The notes: generated by a model from the sequence alone, not told the origin. 64,000 bases of DNA from Methanolobus tindarius DSM 2278 (GCF_000504205.1 NZ_AZAJ01000001.1:2268879-2332878); one strand, 5' to 3'; counted from the stretch's first letter, positions 53,399 to 64,000 are shown. Numbers and translations: made by a program.

Positions 53399-54703
53399 TT
53401 AGAGTGCACCTGCCACTGCCTTGATTGGCTCCTTGAATTCTGGGATTGACCCGAATACATTACCGACAAGTGTGGAGGTCTTCTCGATGGTTGTCATCTG
53501 TGTACCAGCGTCAAGTGAGACTGCTGCACATACACAAGGAATTGCGAAACCTCTGGAGTGCCTGGTTACAACGTGGTTACCGTTGAAGATACCTGGTCCA
53601 CCGCCACCATAGATGGAGTGACTGAAGAATGAGAATCCTACTGCAGTACCCTGTGCTCTACCCATGTCTGTACCTGGAAGACCTGTTTCCTTCTCAAGTA
53701 TGTCGTTGTAGTAGAGGATGGTTGATGATACGTTCTGAGCTGCTCTTCCTGCTCCTACGTTTACCATAGTTGCTGCAAGCTGACCTGCTGCTGCGCATGC
53801 GTTCCACATTGAAACATCGTTTGCCTTGTAGAAGTTGTATCCGGATGGAGCTGTCTTGTCGACTGAGATGATACCTGCTTCAAGAGCTCTGTCAACTGTT
53901 GACTGAATAACAGTACCGATTGTACCGTCCTTTCCGTTCTCTTTTACAATGTCGTAAACGTAGTTGCCTGCGTTAAGACCCTGGTATGCAAGACCGAGTA
54001 ACTGGTGTCTCTCGAATGGTCCTACAGCGTTACCCATCTCGTACATACCTACCTGCTCGAAGATTGATGAGAGTGCTGCTGCATTCATTGCCTTCTTGCC
54101 AGTGATTGCTGCTACGTGGTTTGTTGTGATGTTTCTCAGGGAGTAACCAAGACCTTCGTTGTTCTGTGGAATGCTGAGAATTGATGCAATGTTTGCGCCC
54201 TTCATGTCCATTGTCTGTGGGTAGCTTCCCCATACAGCGGACTTTACGATTGGTGCATCGAACATGTCAGTGTTGAACATGTCAATGATGGTCTGTACGA
54301 CTGCTGCACCTGTTACGGTACTTGCAGATACGAAGTCAGCACCTATCTGTGTCCTTACGCTTGGGATCTGGACAAGAAGCTGCTTTCCACCACTAAGTTC
54401 TGTTACTGCTGTGTCGTCATCATCGCTGACCTGAATGAGCTTCTTTACTGCATCACAGATAGCACCTGAGTTGCCTACAATGTCGTAGTCAAGTTCTCTA
54501 CCAAGGATCTGCTTTTTAGCTCCACCCATAGAACCTGTCTTGAGTGCTTTGTCGATACCTGCGAGGTTTACAGCAACTGTCCTCTTTGTATCTTTGATGA
54601 TGTTTTGAATCGCTGCGTTTCTAGTTGGCGCAATAGCTGTAAGATCAACGCCGCTTTCCAACAGTTTACCTCTGTCGTCGTAAATGTCTATTTTATCAGA
54701 CAC
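53399..54703 (-). CDS. mcrB: Methyl-coenzyme M reductase beta subunit
   Basis: 434 residues. It starts with GTG at 54703 behind a strong AGGAGG, giving [20 protein letters not shown]. Conserved segments include [22 protein letters not shown] and [20 protein letters not shown], part of the coenzyme B channel. First gene of the operon, with a long untranslated leader (about 200 bases if the TATA box near 54927 is used). Confidence 0.98.
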   Translation of the reverse strand: MSDKIDIYDDRGKLLESGVDLTAIAPTRNAAIQNIIKDTKRTVAVNLAGIDKALKTGSMGGAKKQILGRELDYDIVGNSGAICDAVKKLIQVSDDDDTAVTELSGGKQLLVQIPSVRTQIGADFVSASTVTGAAVVQTIIDMFNTDMFDAPIVKSAVWGSYPQTMDMKGANIASILSIPQNNEGLGYSLRNITTNHVAAITGKKAMNAAALSSIFEQVGMYEMGNAVGPFERHQLLGLAYQGLNAGNYVYDIVKENGKDGTIGTVIQSTVDRALEAGIISVDKTAPSGYNFYKANDVSMWNACAAAGQLAATMVNVGAGRAAQNVSSTILYYNDILEKETGLPGTDMGRAQGTAVGFSFFSHSIYGGGGPGIFNGNHVVTRHSRGFAIPCVCAAVSLDAGTQMTTIEKTSTLVGNVFGSIPEFKEPIKAVAGAL

Positions 54704-55116
54704 GTATATTTTCCTCCTATGTTTCTATTCAGAAATCACCCATATTGGAAATGTACAGATGAGTGAATGAAAGTCAATTACTTTGTACCACATAGTAATT
54801 TTCCTGTACGAATACTTTCCACTGGGAATTCTCGGATTTATTAAGCAACGATGACGTTTAAACCTTTTGCATCGTTCCGAGACAATTTCGCAATCATCAA
54901 CCGCAAGCAAAATTTCGATGTGTATATAAATTACAGTGGTATTAATTTATCATGGTATTAGATACATTTAAATAGAACAAAGAGGGCACAATAAATGTGC
55001 ATTTTCTCATAAATGTTATAATTACGTCTTATCATCATGTATATGATTATTTATTAAAAATATCATTTATGTGAGCCGCAAACCTTTAAGTACCTATATA
55101 ATATGTATCTCGTTCT
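54704..55116. promoter_or_regulatory. Divergent promoter region of mcr and mmp10
   Basis: 413 bases between divergent genes. For mcr (minus), AATTTATATACA at 54922-54933 is a TATA box predicting a start near 54900 and a 5' leader of about 200 bases. For mmp10 (plus), TATATAATA at 55095-55103 lies so close to the ATG at 55117 that the mRNA should be leaderless or nearly so. The middle part is AT-rich with no gene. Confidence 0.65.
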
Positions 55117-56340
55117 ATGGAGATTACTGCTGACGTGGGAGGCAATCCCGGAATAGATTGCAAAGGCTTCTGCACATATTGTTATTTCAAGAAAGTTAAA
55201 GAGACCCCTCCATTTGGATGCAAGTACTGTTTCCCTTTCAAAAAGGGTTGTGACTATTGCACCAGAGGTGTCAGGGAATCTTATTCCGGATTTAAACCCG
55301 GACAATATGTTTTCCAGGATCTATACCAGCGTCTTATGATGGCAGGTGACGATATTGAGAAAATCACTATTAGCGGTGGAGGCGATGTAAGCTGTTATCC
55401 GGATCTTATGGAGCTTGTAGCCAACATTGCCCAATTCGGTCTTCCGATACATCTGGGTTATACCAGTGGAAAAGGTTTCAGTAATGGAGATGAAGCAGAG
55501 TTCTTCATAGAATACGGAGTCACCGAAGTATCGTTCACAGTATTTGCAACGGATCCGGAACTCAGAAGAAAATACATGCGAGACCCTGAACCGGAAGCTG
55601 CACTTCAAGTATTGCGTCAATTCTGTCAGCATTGTGATGTTTATGCAGCTATTGTTCTCATTCCCGGAGTTAACGATGGTGAAGTACTTGACAAAACCCT
55701 CAGTGATCTTGAAGAAATGGGTGCAAAAGGTGCAATTCTCATGCGCTTTGCCAACAAAACAGAGGAAGGCCTCATACTGAACAATGCTCCTGTAATGGAA
55801 GGAATTGAAACACACAGCATTGAAGAGTTTGTAAACATTGTAAGGAATGCAGATTCAAAATATAATCTCCGTATAACAGGAACACCTCTTGAAGATCCAC
55901 TTATCGGCTCTCCATATGCAATCAGAAATGAACCCGAAGCTCTTGCCAGGCTTCCTGAAATGCGCAAGGATGTAACAATCCTCAGCAGTCGAGCTTCTAA
56001 AGACAGGCTTCAGGAAGTTTTCACAAAACTTGGAAGTGCTGTAAACGTAGTTGCCGTGGACAAGGATATAGGCTGTCTTATAACCATTGAAGATGTGGAA
56101 AAACTGGACCTTGCGGATGTAAAGGAAACTGTCATAATTCCGGGAAGAGCATTTGTGCACGACCCTGAAGTAACTTCAGTTTTATCCCGTGACGGAGTAT
56201 CCCGCTTTGTACGCAGGGGACCGGAAATGCTGACCTATGATGGTGAAATGTCAATTGGTCACAGCAAAGAAGAGGTTCTTGAATTTGAGATTAAAGAGTT
56301 CACAGAACTTATTCACGAAATAAATGCAATAGGTCTGTAA
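55117..56340 (+). CDS. mmp10: Mmp10, radical SAM arginine methyltransferase for McrA
   Basis: 407 residues. The start [20 protein letters not shown] and the run of cysteines [35 protein letters not shown] are the hallmark of methanogenesis marker protein 10, followed by the SAM-binding [14 protein letters not shown]. Mmp10 is the cobalamin-dependent radical SAM enzyme that C-methylates the McrA active-site arginine (Arg285 in Methanosarcina). It is divergent from the mcr operon and within 413 bases of it, so enzyme and target share a control region. The predicted leaderless transcript is notable. Confidence 0.95.
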   Translation: MEITADVGGNPGIDCKGFCTYCYFKKVKETPPFGCKYCFPFKKGCDYCTRGVRESYSGFKPGQYVFQDLYQRLMMAGDDIEKITISGGGDVSCYPDLMELVANIAQFGLPIHLGYTSGKGFSNGDEAEFFIEYGVTEVSFTVFATDPELRRKYMRDPEPEAALQVLRQFCQHCDVYAAIVLIPGVNDGEVLDKTLSDLEEMGAKGAILMRFANKTEEGLILNNAPVMEGIETHSIEEFVNIVRNADSKYNLRITGTPLEDPLIGSPYAIRNEPEALARLPEMRKDVTILSSRASKDRLQEVFTKLGSAVNVVAVDKDIGCLITIEDVEKLDLADVKETVIIPGRAFVHDPEVTSVLSRDGVSRFVRRGPEMLTYDGEMSIGHSKEEVLEFEIKEFTELIHEINAIGL

Positions 56341-56411
56341 ATCGATGAATAGATAAAATCAAAACCAGGAGTTTAAACAGGACTAATATTGATTATCAAG
56401 GCACCGGATGC

Positions 56412-59400
56412 TCACATGAATTCCAGCAGTCCGGTCTGTTTTGATTTATCATTTTCAAAGAGTGACTGCATGTCCAGGCCCAGCAGTTCTATTCTCTGTT
56501 TTGTATAACTGGAAACATTGTATTCATGAGCGACTTTCTTTGAGACCTTAAGATACTTTTTCACAGCACCTTCATGAACCGTAAGTATGACCCTTCCTCC
56601 GCATTTCGGACAAATTCCCGTAAGAGGCGGCCTGCGGAATTTAGCAGCGCATTTTAGACATCGGGTCCCCTGTCTTGAAAACGCCCTTAGATTACCGAAC
56701 ATATCTGGCAGGAAGTGTGAAATAAGAACCCTTTCAGCCACATCAGAAGCATCAACTGCACGGATTTTATCTGCAAGGGCAAGCTGTGCATCCATTTTCT
56801 CCACCATGCTTCCCAGTGTCTTGTAAGCGCTGTTAAGCGGACCTGCAGCAATATCGGTCGTATCATGGGTGTACATAAAGTGCTCGTACTGGTCAGGAGT
56901 TCCAAGCCTTGCACTTATAAGGTCAAAAGTGGATTCAAGTTCCTTTGGATTTGTATAACTCTGTGTAGCTTCATAGAATTCCAGTGGATAGTGATCACAC
57001 ACGTCTATATTGTGTGCTTCCTTGTCAACCTCACTGGGGTCTAGGCGTGTGGTAAGTACAAGAGGTGCATCCATCTTACCTCCCCTTTTCTCTGGCAAGT
57101 AGTCCCTTGAGAAATTAATGAGACCATCCATCAGCAGCATGACACAGTCTTCATCCCCGTCACAGTTTCTTCTTTTAGCTGCATGGAAGAATGGATGTGC
57201 ATAGCCAACAGATGCTTTTGTAAAACCAACAAGTCTTCCAAGAACACCTGCAGAAGTGTGGGGTGCAAGTCCCATAAGCATAACTCCAACAAGATCCTCA
57301 AGCTTCTCTGCTTTGTAATATGGTTCCTCTCCATAGTATTTCTCAAGCAGGTCATCAATATATTTCGTTGTTCTCAAAAGGTATTGTCCACAATCATAGG
57401 AGACTACAAGATCCTGAACTTTAAGACAGACAACCTGATCGTCCCTTTCCAGTTTATTTCCGTAGATGTCTTCTGTATACCCGATTCCAATTAATTTTTC
57501 AACTTTAATTCCCAGCTCATCGGCTCTGATATGTGTAAGCGGAATATCGGACATATCGTACCTGACAGTTCCGTCCTTGAAGGTATAAAGGTCATGTTTT
57601 GCCCGAAGAATTCCTTTTTCAAGAGGTTCCGGAGTCATGGTTCCTGACATCATTCTCTTGACACCTTTCACTTCGATGTTCTCACGCTCACCGACTTTTG
57701 CAAAGGCTGCCTGATAAATTTCCTTAAAATTTATATTCTGCATTTTCACGCATGTGGTCTTTGAACCACATTTCGGGCATTCTTCTTTCTGTGCTGAAAT
57801 TCCACATCTTGGACAGAATAGTTTTGGTACGGTAAACTCACCGCAGTCACAGCGATAAAGGAAAGTGTCCATTCCGCAGGCCGGGCATACTCTGTTACCT
57901 ATTTCAACACGTATCTGTCCGACTTTGCTGTTCATTGAGGAAATATATCCAGCTGCTGCCTCCATCTTACGCGTATTTCCGGCAGAATCCCCGATTGGGA
58001 ACAACACATGAGGAGCAGGAGACATTTTTCTTTTATTGGATTTTTCAGGACGTCCCATCCTGGCTCCGATTCGTATTGGTGCGCGCTCCCTTACAATAAG
58101 ACCGCTGAGTTCATTGACTACCTGCACAGTTTCTGTAAGTTCTTCCGGCAAAGAATTCCATTTTTTTTTCAGTTCGCTGTCCAGTCCCATGCATCTGATA
58201 AATGGTAAAGGATTTTCGATTATTATCTTCTCGTCATTTATTTTATGAAGAACAAGGAGATGTTCAAGGATTGTTTTAATTCCGGAATCTGTAGTTAGAT
58301 TGAGTGGAAGTTCAAGTATTTTTGAGTCATGTGAAAGAACTCCATTCTCGGATATGAATGTTGAAAGTTTTTCGTATTCCTGCACAGATATGTCATGCCA
58401 GAGATGAGTATGTGCAGGATGAAGTGGGATATTGTATTTTTCGCATAAATCCAATGCAAGTTCCTGTGACGGATTTTTAAGTTCATCCCTTGTGTAGGGC
58501 AGATTTTCGACCGCTTTTTCAAATTCCTGTATCCACCATTCAAAACAATAAGAAGAAGGTACAAGCGGATGGTTGTTCTCCAGGAAGTCACCGTAGTTGA
58601 TAAGAATCTCGCCAATATCAATTATGGCTTCAACTTCAGGATGGATTTCAATAGCTTCCTGCTCATCATCAACTCTTATTAAATCACCAGATTTCAGTCT
58701 GACAGTTGGTCCTTCCAGGCTGTCAACTGGTGCCATTCCAGCGGCTTTACCGGGTCTCTCAACTTTAAGTTGTGTGCCTGATACGATGAAGCTGTCCATT
58801 ATATACATGCTGGCAGGACTGATTCCTGCTGCGGCAAAGGATGTGTTTCTTGACCTGCCATAACGGAGCCTGAAACCACCAGGCCGCATGGGGTGTGAGA
58901 ATACGGGTCTTCCTGCAATCAGGTCACGTAAATACTTATCTTTGGGTTTGACACCTACAAAACCACCTTCATCGTCACCTGAACTTTTTGCTCCGGCTAT
59001 AAGTGTATTGAGCCAATCCCAGCCGTCCATTTCAAGTTTATTGACATGCTTCAGGACTTTTGGAGCTTTCAGCGCCAGACCTTCTGCAAGCACAAGACAC
59101 ATACCACCACGTACCCTGTTTGTTTCTATCCTGTCAAGGTTCCTGTAACCTTCAACTTCCTCAGCTTCAGTGGGTTCACCATCAATGCATATCGGGCAAT
59201 TATCTACAATAAGCCTGATTTCGTCTTCTGAGGGCGTATACTGCAAAGTTGCAACACGCCTGTAAAGCAGGATTTCTTCCACGTATCTTTCGACTTCTTC
59301 CTTTCGCGGCTTATATCTTTCAATTCCCACGGCACGACGAACATAATCTCCAACGAGAACGGACAATGCCTGGGCTGTACCTCCTGCACTGCGTATTGGT

Positions 59401-59837
59401 CCTGAATAAAAGATCCTGATGTATTCGCTTCCGTCATCGTTTTTTCCAAGGGTTACCTTATCGATTCCCTCAATCGGAGCAGCTACCACGCCTTCTGTGA
59501 GCATTGCAACGGATACACGAATGGCGGCTTCGATTGCTTCTTCCTTTGAATCAAACTCACCTACGACGCCTTCTGCAACAGCTTTTCCTATGGCCAGAGC
59601 GCCTTCTTCACGTGACATGGTCTCGTCAAATATGCGTATCTGCTCTGCAACACCTTTTACACCTATGAGATTCTCCACCCTGTCGGCAAGGTCTTTTGCA
59701 AGGGGAATTTCGATGTGTGGCTTTGGGTCCCTGCCTCTGGAACGTGCACGGTTGGCAATTTCTATTTCTTTGTGGAGATTGGACTCAAGCTCTTCAAAAT
59801 AATCTCTCATGGCATCGCTTACTACAATCTCACCCAT
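56412..59837 (-). CDS. polC: DNA polymerase D large subunit (DP2)
   Basis: 1141 residues, normal for an intein-free DP2. It has the conserved start [40 protein letters not shown], the catalytic region [20 protein letters not shown] with its Asp pair, [20 protein letters not shown] and zinc-binding segments [20 protein letters not shown] and [10 protein letters not shown]. PolD is the replicative polymerase of euryarchaea, two barrels in the large subunit resembling RNA polymerase. The small subunit gene (DP1) is not in the window. Convergent with mmp10. Confidence 0.97.
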   Translation of the reverse strand: MGEIVVSDAMRDYFEELESNLHKEIEIANRARSRGRDPKPHIEIPLAKDLADRVENLIGVKGVAEQIRIFDETMSREEGALAIGKAVAEGVVGEFDSKEEAIEAAIRVSVAMLTEGVVAAPIEGIDKVTLGKNDDGSEYIRIFYSGPIRSAGGTAQALSVLVGDYVRRAVGIERYKPRKEEVERYVEEILLYRRVATLQYTPSEDEIRLIVDNCPICIDGEPTEAEEVEGYRNLDRIETNRVRGGMCLVLAEGLALKAPKVLKHVNKLEMDGWDWLNTLIAGAKSSGDDEGGFVGVKPKDKYLRDLIAGRPVFSHPMRPGGFRLRYGRSRNTSFAAAGISPASMYIMDSFIVSGTQLKVERPGKAAGMAPVDSLEGPTVRLKSGDLIRVDDEQEAIEIHPEVEAIIDIGEILINYGDFLENNHPLVPSSYCFEWWIQEFEKAVENLPYTRDELKNPSQELALDLCEKYNIPLHPAHTHLWHDISVQEYEKLSTFISENGVLSHDSKILELPLNLTTDSGIKTILEHLLVLHKINDEKIIIENPLPFIRCMGLDSELKKKWNSLPEELTETVQVVNELSGLIVRERAPIRIGARMGRPEKSNKRKMSPAPHVLFPIGDSAGNTRKMEAAAGYISSMNSKVGQIRVEIGNRVCPACGMDTFLYRCDCGEFTVPKLFCPRCGISAQKEECPKCGSKTTCVKMQNINFKEIYQAAFAKVGERENIEVKGVKRMMSGTMTPEPLEKGILRAKHDLYTFKDGTVRYDMSDIPLTHIRADELGIKVEKLIGIGYTEDIYGNKLERDDQVVCLKVQDLVVSYDCGQYLLRTTKYIDDLLEKYYGEEPYYKAEKLEDLVGVMLMGLAPHTSAGVLGRLVGFTKASVGYAHPFFHAAKRRNCDGDEDCVMLLMDGLINFSRDYLPEKRGGKMDAPLVLTTRLDPSEVDKEAHNIDVCDHYPLEFYEATQSYTNPKELESTFDLISARLGTPDQYEHFMYTHDTTDIAAGPLNSAYKTLGSMVEKMDAQLALADKIRAVDASDVAERVLISHFLPDMFGNLRAFSRQGTRCLKCAAKFRRPPLTGICPKCGGRVILTVHEGAVKKYLKVSKKVAHEYNVSSYTKQRIELLGLDMQSLFENDKSKQTGLLEFM

Positions 59838-60073
59838 TAGAAATCGCCCTCTTGAAGATGCAATTATGCTTATGTTCTTAAAACAGTTTTCCTGAAATTA
59901 AGTCTTTTTACAGTTTTTTATATATAATTTACAGACAACTATAACTATAATTGTATTCAATATATATTTGGTGCAATATTCTGATGGGCATATGAATGAA
60001 AATAGCACAATATGTGCGGGTCATTAATCCAACACTCTGTCAATAAGAATGCATCATGCGCGGGAGGAAGGAA

Positions 60074-60532
60074 ATGAAAAAAATAGTAATTCTTATAATG
60101 CTACTGACATTGCTCATGCAGGTAGCAAGTGCGGATATAGTTAATGATCTCGAAATAAAAGTCAATGAGTACAATGAAAATACAGAGTACCTGCCTTCCT
60201 ATCTCAAGAGCCTGCTTGGGGATGAGGTAATTAAACTTGTCATCGTGGCTGATTCAGGTGATGAGATTTATATAAAAGCAGTTACTGAAAATGCATATGT
60301 TACAACTTTTGAGGAAGTTTCAGAAGATGCTGAATTTGAAGCTACTATGATCATCGGTGCCAGTGAGGCCACTGTAAGAAGTGTAATGGACTCTGAAACA
60401 CCACTTGAAACTTTTGTAGAAGCAAAAGATAATGGTGATATTGTTATTGAGCCCGTAGGACTCGTGAACAGTGTTACCTACACAGTGGCAAATGTTGTCC
60501 TCAAAATCTCACAGTTACTTGGTCTTATATGA
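60074..60532 (+). CDS. Small secreted protein of unknown function
   Basis: Not recognised. About 152 residues from ATG 60074 (MKKIVILIMLLTLLMQVASA), which has GGAGGAAGG upstream; the frame is open from 60056. The signal peptide is cleaved probably after VASA. The rest is acidic, with ENTEYLPSYLKSLLGDEVIK, a strand-rich middle (VTENAYVTTFEEV, ATMIIGASEATVRSVMDS) and a hydrophobic C-terminal helix VTYTVANVVLKISQLLGLI, resembling a small lipid-binding (SCP2-like) fold. Single gene. Confidence 0.7.
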   Translation: MKKIVILIMLLTLLMQVASADIVNDLEIKVNEYNENTEYLPSYLKSLLGDEVIKLVIVADSGDEIYIKAVTENAYVTTFEEVSEDAEFEATMIIGASEATVRSVMDSETPLETFVEAKDNGDIVIEPVGLVNSVTYTVANVVLKISQLLGLI

Positions 60533-60606
60533 AAAGCAATCTTTGATTGATTTGATTCCAGGTTCTACAGTTGTAGTAATTATGTAAGTAAACACGTAAC
60601 AAGATG

Positions 60607-60894
60607 TCAGCGAATATCAAGTTCGCTGGCCATGTCTTTATACATTCTGCCTTTGTCCGTAGTAACAAAGATATTCCCTTTGTGTTCTATGAGCTGCTTT
60701 TCTTCAAGCCTTGCAAGATATTTGTTTGCAATTGTTGAATTTAGGTTTGCTCCGTAAACGATCTGCGTCTTTTTTGCTCCATCCATTGCTATTTTCAGAA
60801 TGGCTATTGTAATATCCAACCTACTCCGCCTAATAGTATGCCCCCTGCATTCTATTTTAGTACCACATATTCCAGTAATATAATAATGTATCAC
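60607..60894 (-). CDS. Winged-helix transcription regulator
   Basis: 95 residues as opened from ATG 60894; the conserved part starts at RRSRLDITIAILKIAMDGAK, with the recognition part NSTIANKYLARLEEKQLIEH and a wing GNIFVTTDKGRMYKDMA, typical of archaeal COG3432/HTH_45 regulators. Family members usually begin directly before RRSRLD. Here AGGGGG (60841-60846) sits 6 bases before an ATT codon at 60834, so a 75-residue product from a rare start is possible. It is convergent with the secreted-protein gene. Confidence 0.75.
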   Translation of the reverse strand: MIHYYITGICGTKIECRGHTIRRSRLDITIAILKIAMDGAKKTQIVYGANLNSTIANKYLARLEEKQLIEHKGNIFVTTDKGRMYKDMASELDIR

Positions 60895-61087
60895 TGGTAT
60901 ACCACTATACTCTTAATTTTGTATATCCTATATTTAACTTGATCGATTTGTAGTAATACTCAGTAAATATGTTCCTGAACTTATATTACTGTTTATTTGT
61001 TGCATAATTATACAGATGATAAGTGTCGTATTTGACAACAGTTAAATTTATAATAAATACGGCAATACTGGTATCGTTAATCTCGTA

Positions 61088-61173
61088 TGCGGGAGTAACC
61101 AAGTGGCCAACGGTGGCAGACTCAAGATCTGCTCGCGCAGGCGTTCGGGGGTTCGAATCCCTTCTCCCGCACC
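61088..61173 (+). tRNA. tRNA-Leu (CAA) with encoded CCA
   Basis: Type II tRNA: acceptor GCGGGAG pairs with CTCCCGC, anticodon stem GCAGA/TCTGC with loop CTCAAGA giving CAA, a long variable arm (TCGCGCAGGCGTTC), T-loop TTCGAAT, discriminator A at 61170 and CCA at 61171-61173. Confidence 0.95.
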
Positions 61174-61324
61174 ATTATTCAAAATAAATCGATGTTTTTC
61201 AGGATATTATATAGTTGAAGTAGCTACGCTTTTCCGATTAAAAGATACATAACTTGATAACCAGTCCTGATTCAATTACTGGTAAATAAAAAAAGAATTA
61301 GGGATACCCCTAATTGCGAAAATT
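61174..61324 (-). terminator. Intergenic region with terminator of the PEF-CTERM gene
   Basis: AATTAGGG (61296-61303) and CCCTAATT (61308-61315) form an 8-bp stem with a 4-base loop 10 bases after the PEF-CTERM stop. On the minus strand it is followed by CTTTTTTTATTTACC, an intrinsic-type terminator. Nothing else is seen in this gap. Confidence 0.65.
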
Positions 61325-62074
61325 TTACTCTTTCCTGCGCTGGAAGAGGAACATCATTCCAATTATTCCTGCCATTGGGATAGCAACGGTTGGGAACTCA
61401 GGAATTTCGTTGTTGTTATTGTTGACTTGTTCTTTTGTTCCAATGGTAAAGTCATCGAATCCAAAGTAGTCGTATCCTGGCATAGTATTATCGAATGTGA
61501 TTTTTGTGAATGGATGATCCAGATCAATGAAACCATAGTAGATTACAGCTCCACCATAGGCATTTGTTGTGTGGGGAATGGTAAGTGTCTGAGTGGTTTC
61601 ATCTTCGTATACTACTGTAAGTTGTCCATCAAAGTCACCTACATCGACACCATAAAATCCGAATGCAACCTGGGCCTCTGAGAATTCTATGGAGAAATCA
61701 CCAGTTGCTTCCCAGAAGTTGTCCCCGGATATTGGATACCTGCCAGAACCGATATTGGTTTCAATTTCACCTGTACCGTTCAATGTTGCGGTTCCTGCTG
61801 CTCCAAAGTCCACTGTTAGTGGTGCCTCATCACCGTCTTTAAAGCTTTCCAGATCCTCTACACCTACACCATTGAGGTGTGAAAGGAAGTCATCTTTTGC
61901 TGCATCAGCATTAGGCCAGCTTGAAAGGGGTGTACTTTCCCCAAGTCCTGCGTCTTCTCCGAAAAATGTCATTGGAGCTGCGGCACTTATTCCTACAAAC
62001 ATCATAATGATGAATGCTGCAGCCAGGGTTTTTGTGAATACTCCGGAAAGTATTCTGTTTTCTAAATATTTCAT
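61325..62074 (-). CDS. PEF-CTERM surface protein
   Basis: About 249 residues from ATG 62074 (MKYLENRILSGVFTKTLAAA). A signal peptide ends near ISAAA. The mature part is beta-rich (YPISGDNFWEATGDFSIEFS, FDGQLTVVYEDETTQTLTIP, FGFDDFTIG), like a carbohydrate- or collagen-binding jelly roll. The tail IPEFPTVAIPMAGIIGMMFL then FQRRKE is the PEF-CTERM signal recognised by archaeosortase C: PEF motif, membrane helix, basic end. A poly-Asn stretch precedes it. Secreted and anchored after processing; ligand unknown. Confidence 0.85.
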   Translation of the reverse strand: MKYLENRILSGVFTKTLAAAFIIMMFVGISAAAPMTFFGEDAGLGESTPLSSWPNADAAKDDFLSHLNGVGVEDLESFKDGDEAPLTVDFGAAGTATLNGTGEIETNIGSGRYPISGDNFWEATGDFSIEFSEAQVAFGFYGVDVGDFDGQLTVVYEDETTQTLTIPHTTNAYGGAVIYYGFIDLDHPFTKITFDNTMPGYDYFGFDDFTIGTKEQVNNNNNEIPEFPTVAIPMAGIIGMMFLFQRRKE

Positions 62075-62328
62075 ATTATATCGCACCTTTTACTATTTTG
62101 TAGTTTAACTACAATGGCCGATAGCAACAAAAACACTGAATTAAAAAAGCTAAGATATCTAAATTATCTACCAAGCAAGCTATTTAATCATTATCGTTTT
62201 TACCACCATAAATACCAGCCGTTTCCCGTAATGGCCGAATGATATTTAATAAAACCTCTTTTTTCAATAGTCATACAAAAGTTTAAGTTAGTCAATTCCG
62301 TAGTTACCCTAATTAAAGGTGATCTTTT
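62075..62328. other. AT-rich divergent promoter region
   Basis: 254 bases between two divergent genes. No gene is seen; GATATTTAATAAAAC near 62240 is a possible TATA region for fumarase, whose TTG start is preceded by GGTGAT (62318-62323). Confidence 0.4.
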
Positions 62329-63168
62329 TTGTCAAGTCAAATTGATTATGATACTGTTGTATCTGCTGTTGTTGATATTTTAGAAGAGGCGGAGACTGTA
62401 TTGCCCTGGGATGTTGTTGATGCACTGCAAAAAGCCGCATCCGGGGAATCATCTCCTATTGCAAAGGAACAGCTTGAAGCTATACTGAAAAACATTGAGA
62501 TTGCAGCAAAGAATAAAGTGCCCATGTGTCAGGATACTGGCATACTTATATTCTTTGTTGAACTCGGCCGTGACTGCAGAATGGATTTCAGGCTAGAGGA
62601 TGCTATTCTTGAAGGTGTGAAAAAGGCAACCGAATCAATACCACTGCGTCCAAATGCTGTTGACCCTTTAACCAGAAGCAACAGTGGAAATAATACCGGA
62701 GACGGAATTCCGGATATAAAATACGAACTTGTGGACGGCAGCAGTATTAAGATCACCGTGGCTCCAAAAGGTGCAGGTTCTGAGAATATGAGTTCCATAA
62801 AAATGCTCAATCCTACTGAAAAGGACAGTATACGCAATTTTGTACTGGAAACTGTCCTTAATGCAAGTGGAAAACCATGTCCTCCAATTGTTGTAGGTGT
62901 AGGTATTGGTGGCTCATTTGACAAATCTGCAAGACTTGCAAAGTCAGCCCTGCTTAGGAAAGTTGATGAAATGGATGAAGAAGAAAAAGCTCTGCTTGCA
63001 GACATAAATTCACTTGGAATAGGGCCAATGGGACTTGGAGGAAAAACAACCGCCCTGGCAATTCACATCAAAAAAGCACACTGCCATACAGCATCACTTC
63101 CGGTTGCTGTAAATATTCAATGCTGGGCAAATCGACATGCTTCAGTTGTTCTGGGTGGTGATAAGTAA
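62329..63168 (+). CDS. fumA: Fumarate hydratase class I, alpha subunit
   Basis: 279 residues from a TTG start. It shows the class I fumarase/tartrate dehydratase alpha pattern: [19 protein letters not shown] (Cys ligand of the labile 4Fe-4S cluster), [26 protein letters not shown] and [18 protein letters not shown], with further Cys in GKPCPPIV and HCHTA. It interconverts fumarate and malate; the beta subunit follows with a one-base overlap. Confidence 0.93.
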   Translation: MSSQIDYDTVVSAVVDILEEAETVLPWDVVDALQKAASGESSPIAKEQLEAILKNIEIAAKNKVPMCQDTGILIFFVELGRDCRMDFRLEDAILEGVKKATESIPLRPNAVDPLTRSNSGNNTGDGIPDIKYELVDGSSIKITVAPKGAGSENMSSIKMLNPTEKDSIRNFVLETVLNASGKPCPPIVVGVGIGGSFDKSARLAKSALLRKVDEMDEEEKALLADINSLGIGPMGLGGKTTALAIHIKKAHCHTASLPVAVNIQCWANRHASVVLGGDK

Positions 63169-63743
63169 TGGAATACAAACTCAATACACCGCTAACAAAG
63201 GAAGATGTTGATAAACTAAAATCAGGTGATATTGTTTATCTCAGCGGAACTGTTTTCACTGCAAGAGACGAAGCCCATGCAAGGATTCTTGAAATGGCAG
63301 AGGAAAAAAAGCAACTTCCATTTGACCTTGAAGGTGCAGTAATTTATCACTGTGGTCCTCTCATGAAAGGAAAAGACGGTGAGTGGAAAGTTGTCGCTGC
63401 CGGACCGACCACCAGTGCAAGAATGTCAAAAATGACACCTTCACTTCTGGATATTCATGAAGTGCGTGCATTTGTTGGAAAAGGCGGTATGGATAATGTG
63501 ACAGAATCCATGAAGGGCAAATCAGTCTACCTTGCATTTACAGGAGGATGTGCAGCCCTTGCAGCCATGAGTATTGCAAAAGTAACCACAGTCCACTGGT
63601 TAGACCTTGGAATGCCAGAAGCTGTGTGGGAACTTAAAGTGGAGAATTTCGGTCCTCTGGTTGTGGGGATTGATTCTCACGAAAACGATCTTTTTACAGA
63701 TGTAAGAAAAAAAGCACTGGAAGCTTATTCTAAAATCGAATAA
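63168..63743 (+). CDS. fumB: Fumarate hydratase class I, beta subunit
   Basis: 191 residues, matching the C-terminal part of class I fumarase: [52 protein letters not shown] and [20 protein letters not shown]. The ATG overlaps the alpha stop, typical for these two-subunit enzymes that function in the partial TCA pathway of methanogens. Confidence 0.93.
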   Translation: MEYKLNTPLTKEDVDKLKSGDIVYLSGTVFTARDEAHARILEMAEEKKQLPFDLEGAVIYHCGPLMKGKDGEWKVVAAGPTTSARMSKMTPSLLDIHEVRAFVGKGGMDNVTESMKGKSVYLAFTGGCAALAAMSIAKVTTVHWLDLGMPEAVWELKVENFGPLVVGIDSHENDLFTDVRKKALEAYSKIE

Positions 63744-63783
63744 GCCTTCCTTAAATCTTTTTGATCTTGTCTTGTTCATTTGT

Positions 63784-64000
63784 TTAGATAACAAATGTGA
63801 ATACCATCCATGCTATAAGAGTAAGGATGATAGAGTGTTTCAGTCCCTGGAATACAGAACTTTCTCCCATCTGTCCTGCCACAAGTCCGCTCATAAATCC
63901 CTGGATTACACCGGTATGCATCATTAGGCGCGTATATTTTGCCGGGTCAAATGAACCGATAAACTGACTTCCGGCACCAGCAGCCTGTGCAGCTTTTCCG
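63784..64000 (-). CDS. TadC/ArlJ-type pilus or archaellum membrane protein, C-terminal end
   Basis: Only the last 72 residues are in the window. They read GSFDPAKYTRLMMHTGVIQG, FMSGLVAGQMGESSVFQGLK and HSIILTLIAWMVFTFVI, which is the conserved C-terminal membrane region of archaeal type II secretion F/TadC proteins (FlaJ/ArlJ and pilus homologues). The gene continues beyond the right edge. Partner ATPase and pilins are not visible. Confidence 0.75.
   Translation of the reverse strand, partial: GKAAQAAGAGSQFIGSFDPAKYTRLMMHTGVIQGFMSGLVAGQMGESSVFQGLKHSIILTLIAWMVFTFVI

Noticed and set aside
56412-59837. Intein in polC, EF-2 or rpoA1
   Set aside because: All three have normal intein-free lengths and uninterrupted motifs.

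Overview
The window is archaeal, from a methylotrophic/aceticlastic-type methanogen of the Methanosarcinaceae (Methanolobus/Methanococcoides-like; the genus is an inference). Evidence: a complete mcrBDCGA operon with the Mmp10 modification gene beside it, an RNA polymerase with split subunits (H, B'', B', A', A''), family-D polymerase subunit DP2, an archaellin, a PEF-CTERM protein, the archaeal CoA route (pantoate kinase and phosphopantothenate synthetase), TATA-type promoters and SD motifs of the GGAGGTG type.

Layout. 1-3.3 kb: end of an ACT-domain regulator, a geranylgeranyl-reductase-type flavoprotein, a HAD phosphatase and a membrane-anchored alpha/beta hydrolase. 3.4-7.0 kb: tRNA-Arg, then a compact module made of a ThiS-like sulfur carrier, a small HTH regulator, a ThiF/MoeB-type E1 and a MASE3-type histidine kinase. 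The same CACAATTGTG palindrome lies in front of the regulator and, twice, in front of thiS; a structured, tRNA-like leader sits between the second pair and thiS. 7.1-8.7 kb: DUF1641 plus an SQR-like flavoprotein. 8.8-22.4 kb: one long minus-strand information-processing operon, tRNA-Lys-rpoH-rpoB''-rpoB'-rpoA1-rpoA2-rpl30e-nusA-rps12-rps7-EF2-EF1A-rps10, closed by three hairpins. 22.8-30.1 kb: SAH/5'-deoxyadenosine recycling (dadD, S-inosylhomocysteine hydrolase), an HD phosphohydrolase, an SPFH protein and the CoA genes (phosphopantothenate synthetase, pantoate kinase, coaBC).

30.2-43 kb is accessory: an orphan branched-chain-type binding lipoprotein, a decayed MntA-HepT toxin-antitoxin pair, membrane proteins, TPR lipoproteins, a GH114/TM1410-type lipoprotein whose two halves are in swapped order, a cysteine-free SUMF1-like lipoprotein, a Vms1-like release factor next to RlmE, DUF211, PHP and cyclase-family enzymes. 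43-48.3 kb: an archaellin carrying an inserted beta-domain, a hydantoinase/oxoprolinase-type ATPase and a repeat/PKD surface protein. 48.4-56.3 kb: the methyl-coenzyme M reductase locus, flanked on one side by a radical SAM/SPASM enzyme and on the other by Mmp10, which methylates an McrA arginine. 56.4-64 kb: polC (DP2), a small secreted protein, a winged-helix regulator, tRNA-Leu, a PEF-CTERM protein, two-subunit fumarase and the end of an archaellum/pilus-type TadC/ArlJ membrane protein.

The most novel-looking part is 3.6-5.4 kb: a shared operator, a tRNA-like leader with mutually exclusive pairings, and the ThiS/ThiF pair. All functional calls come from reading sequence and remembered family features; no database search was run.
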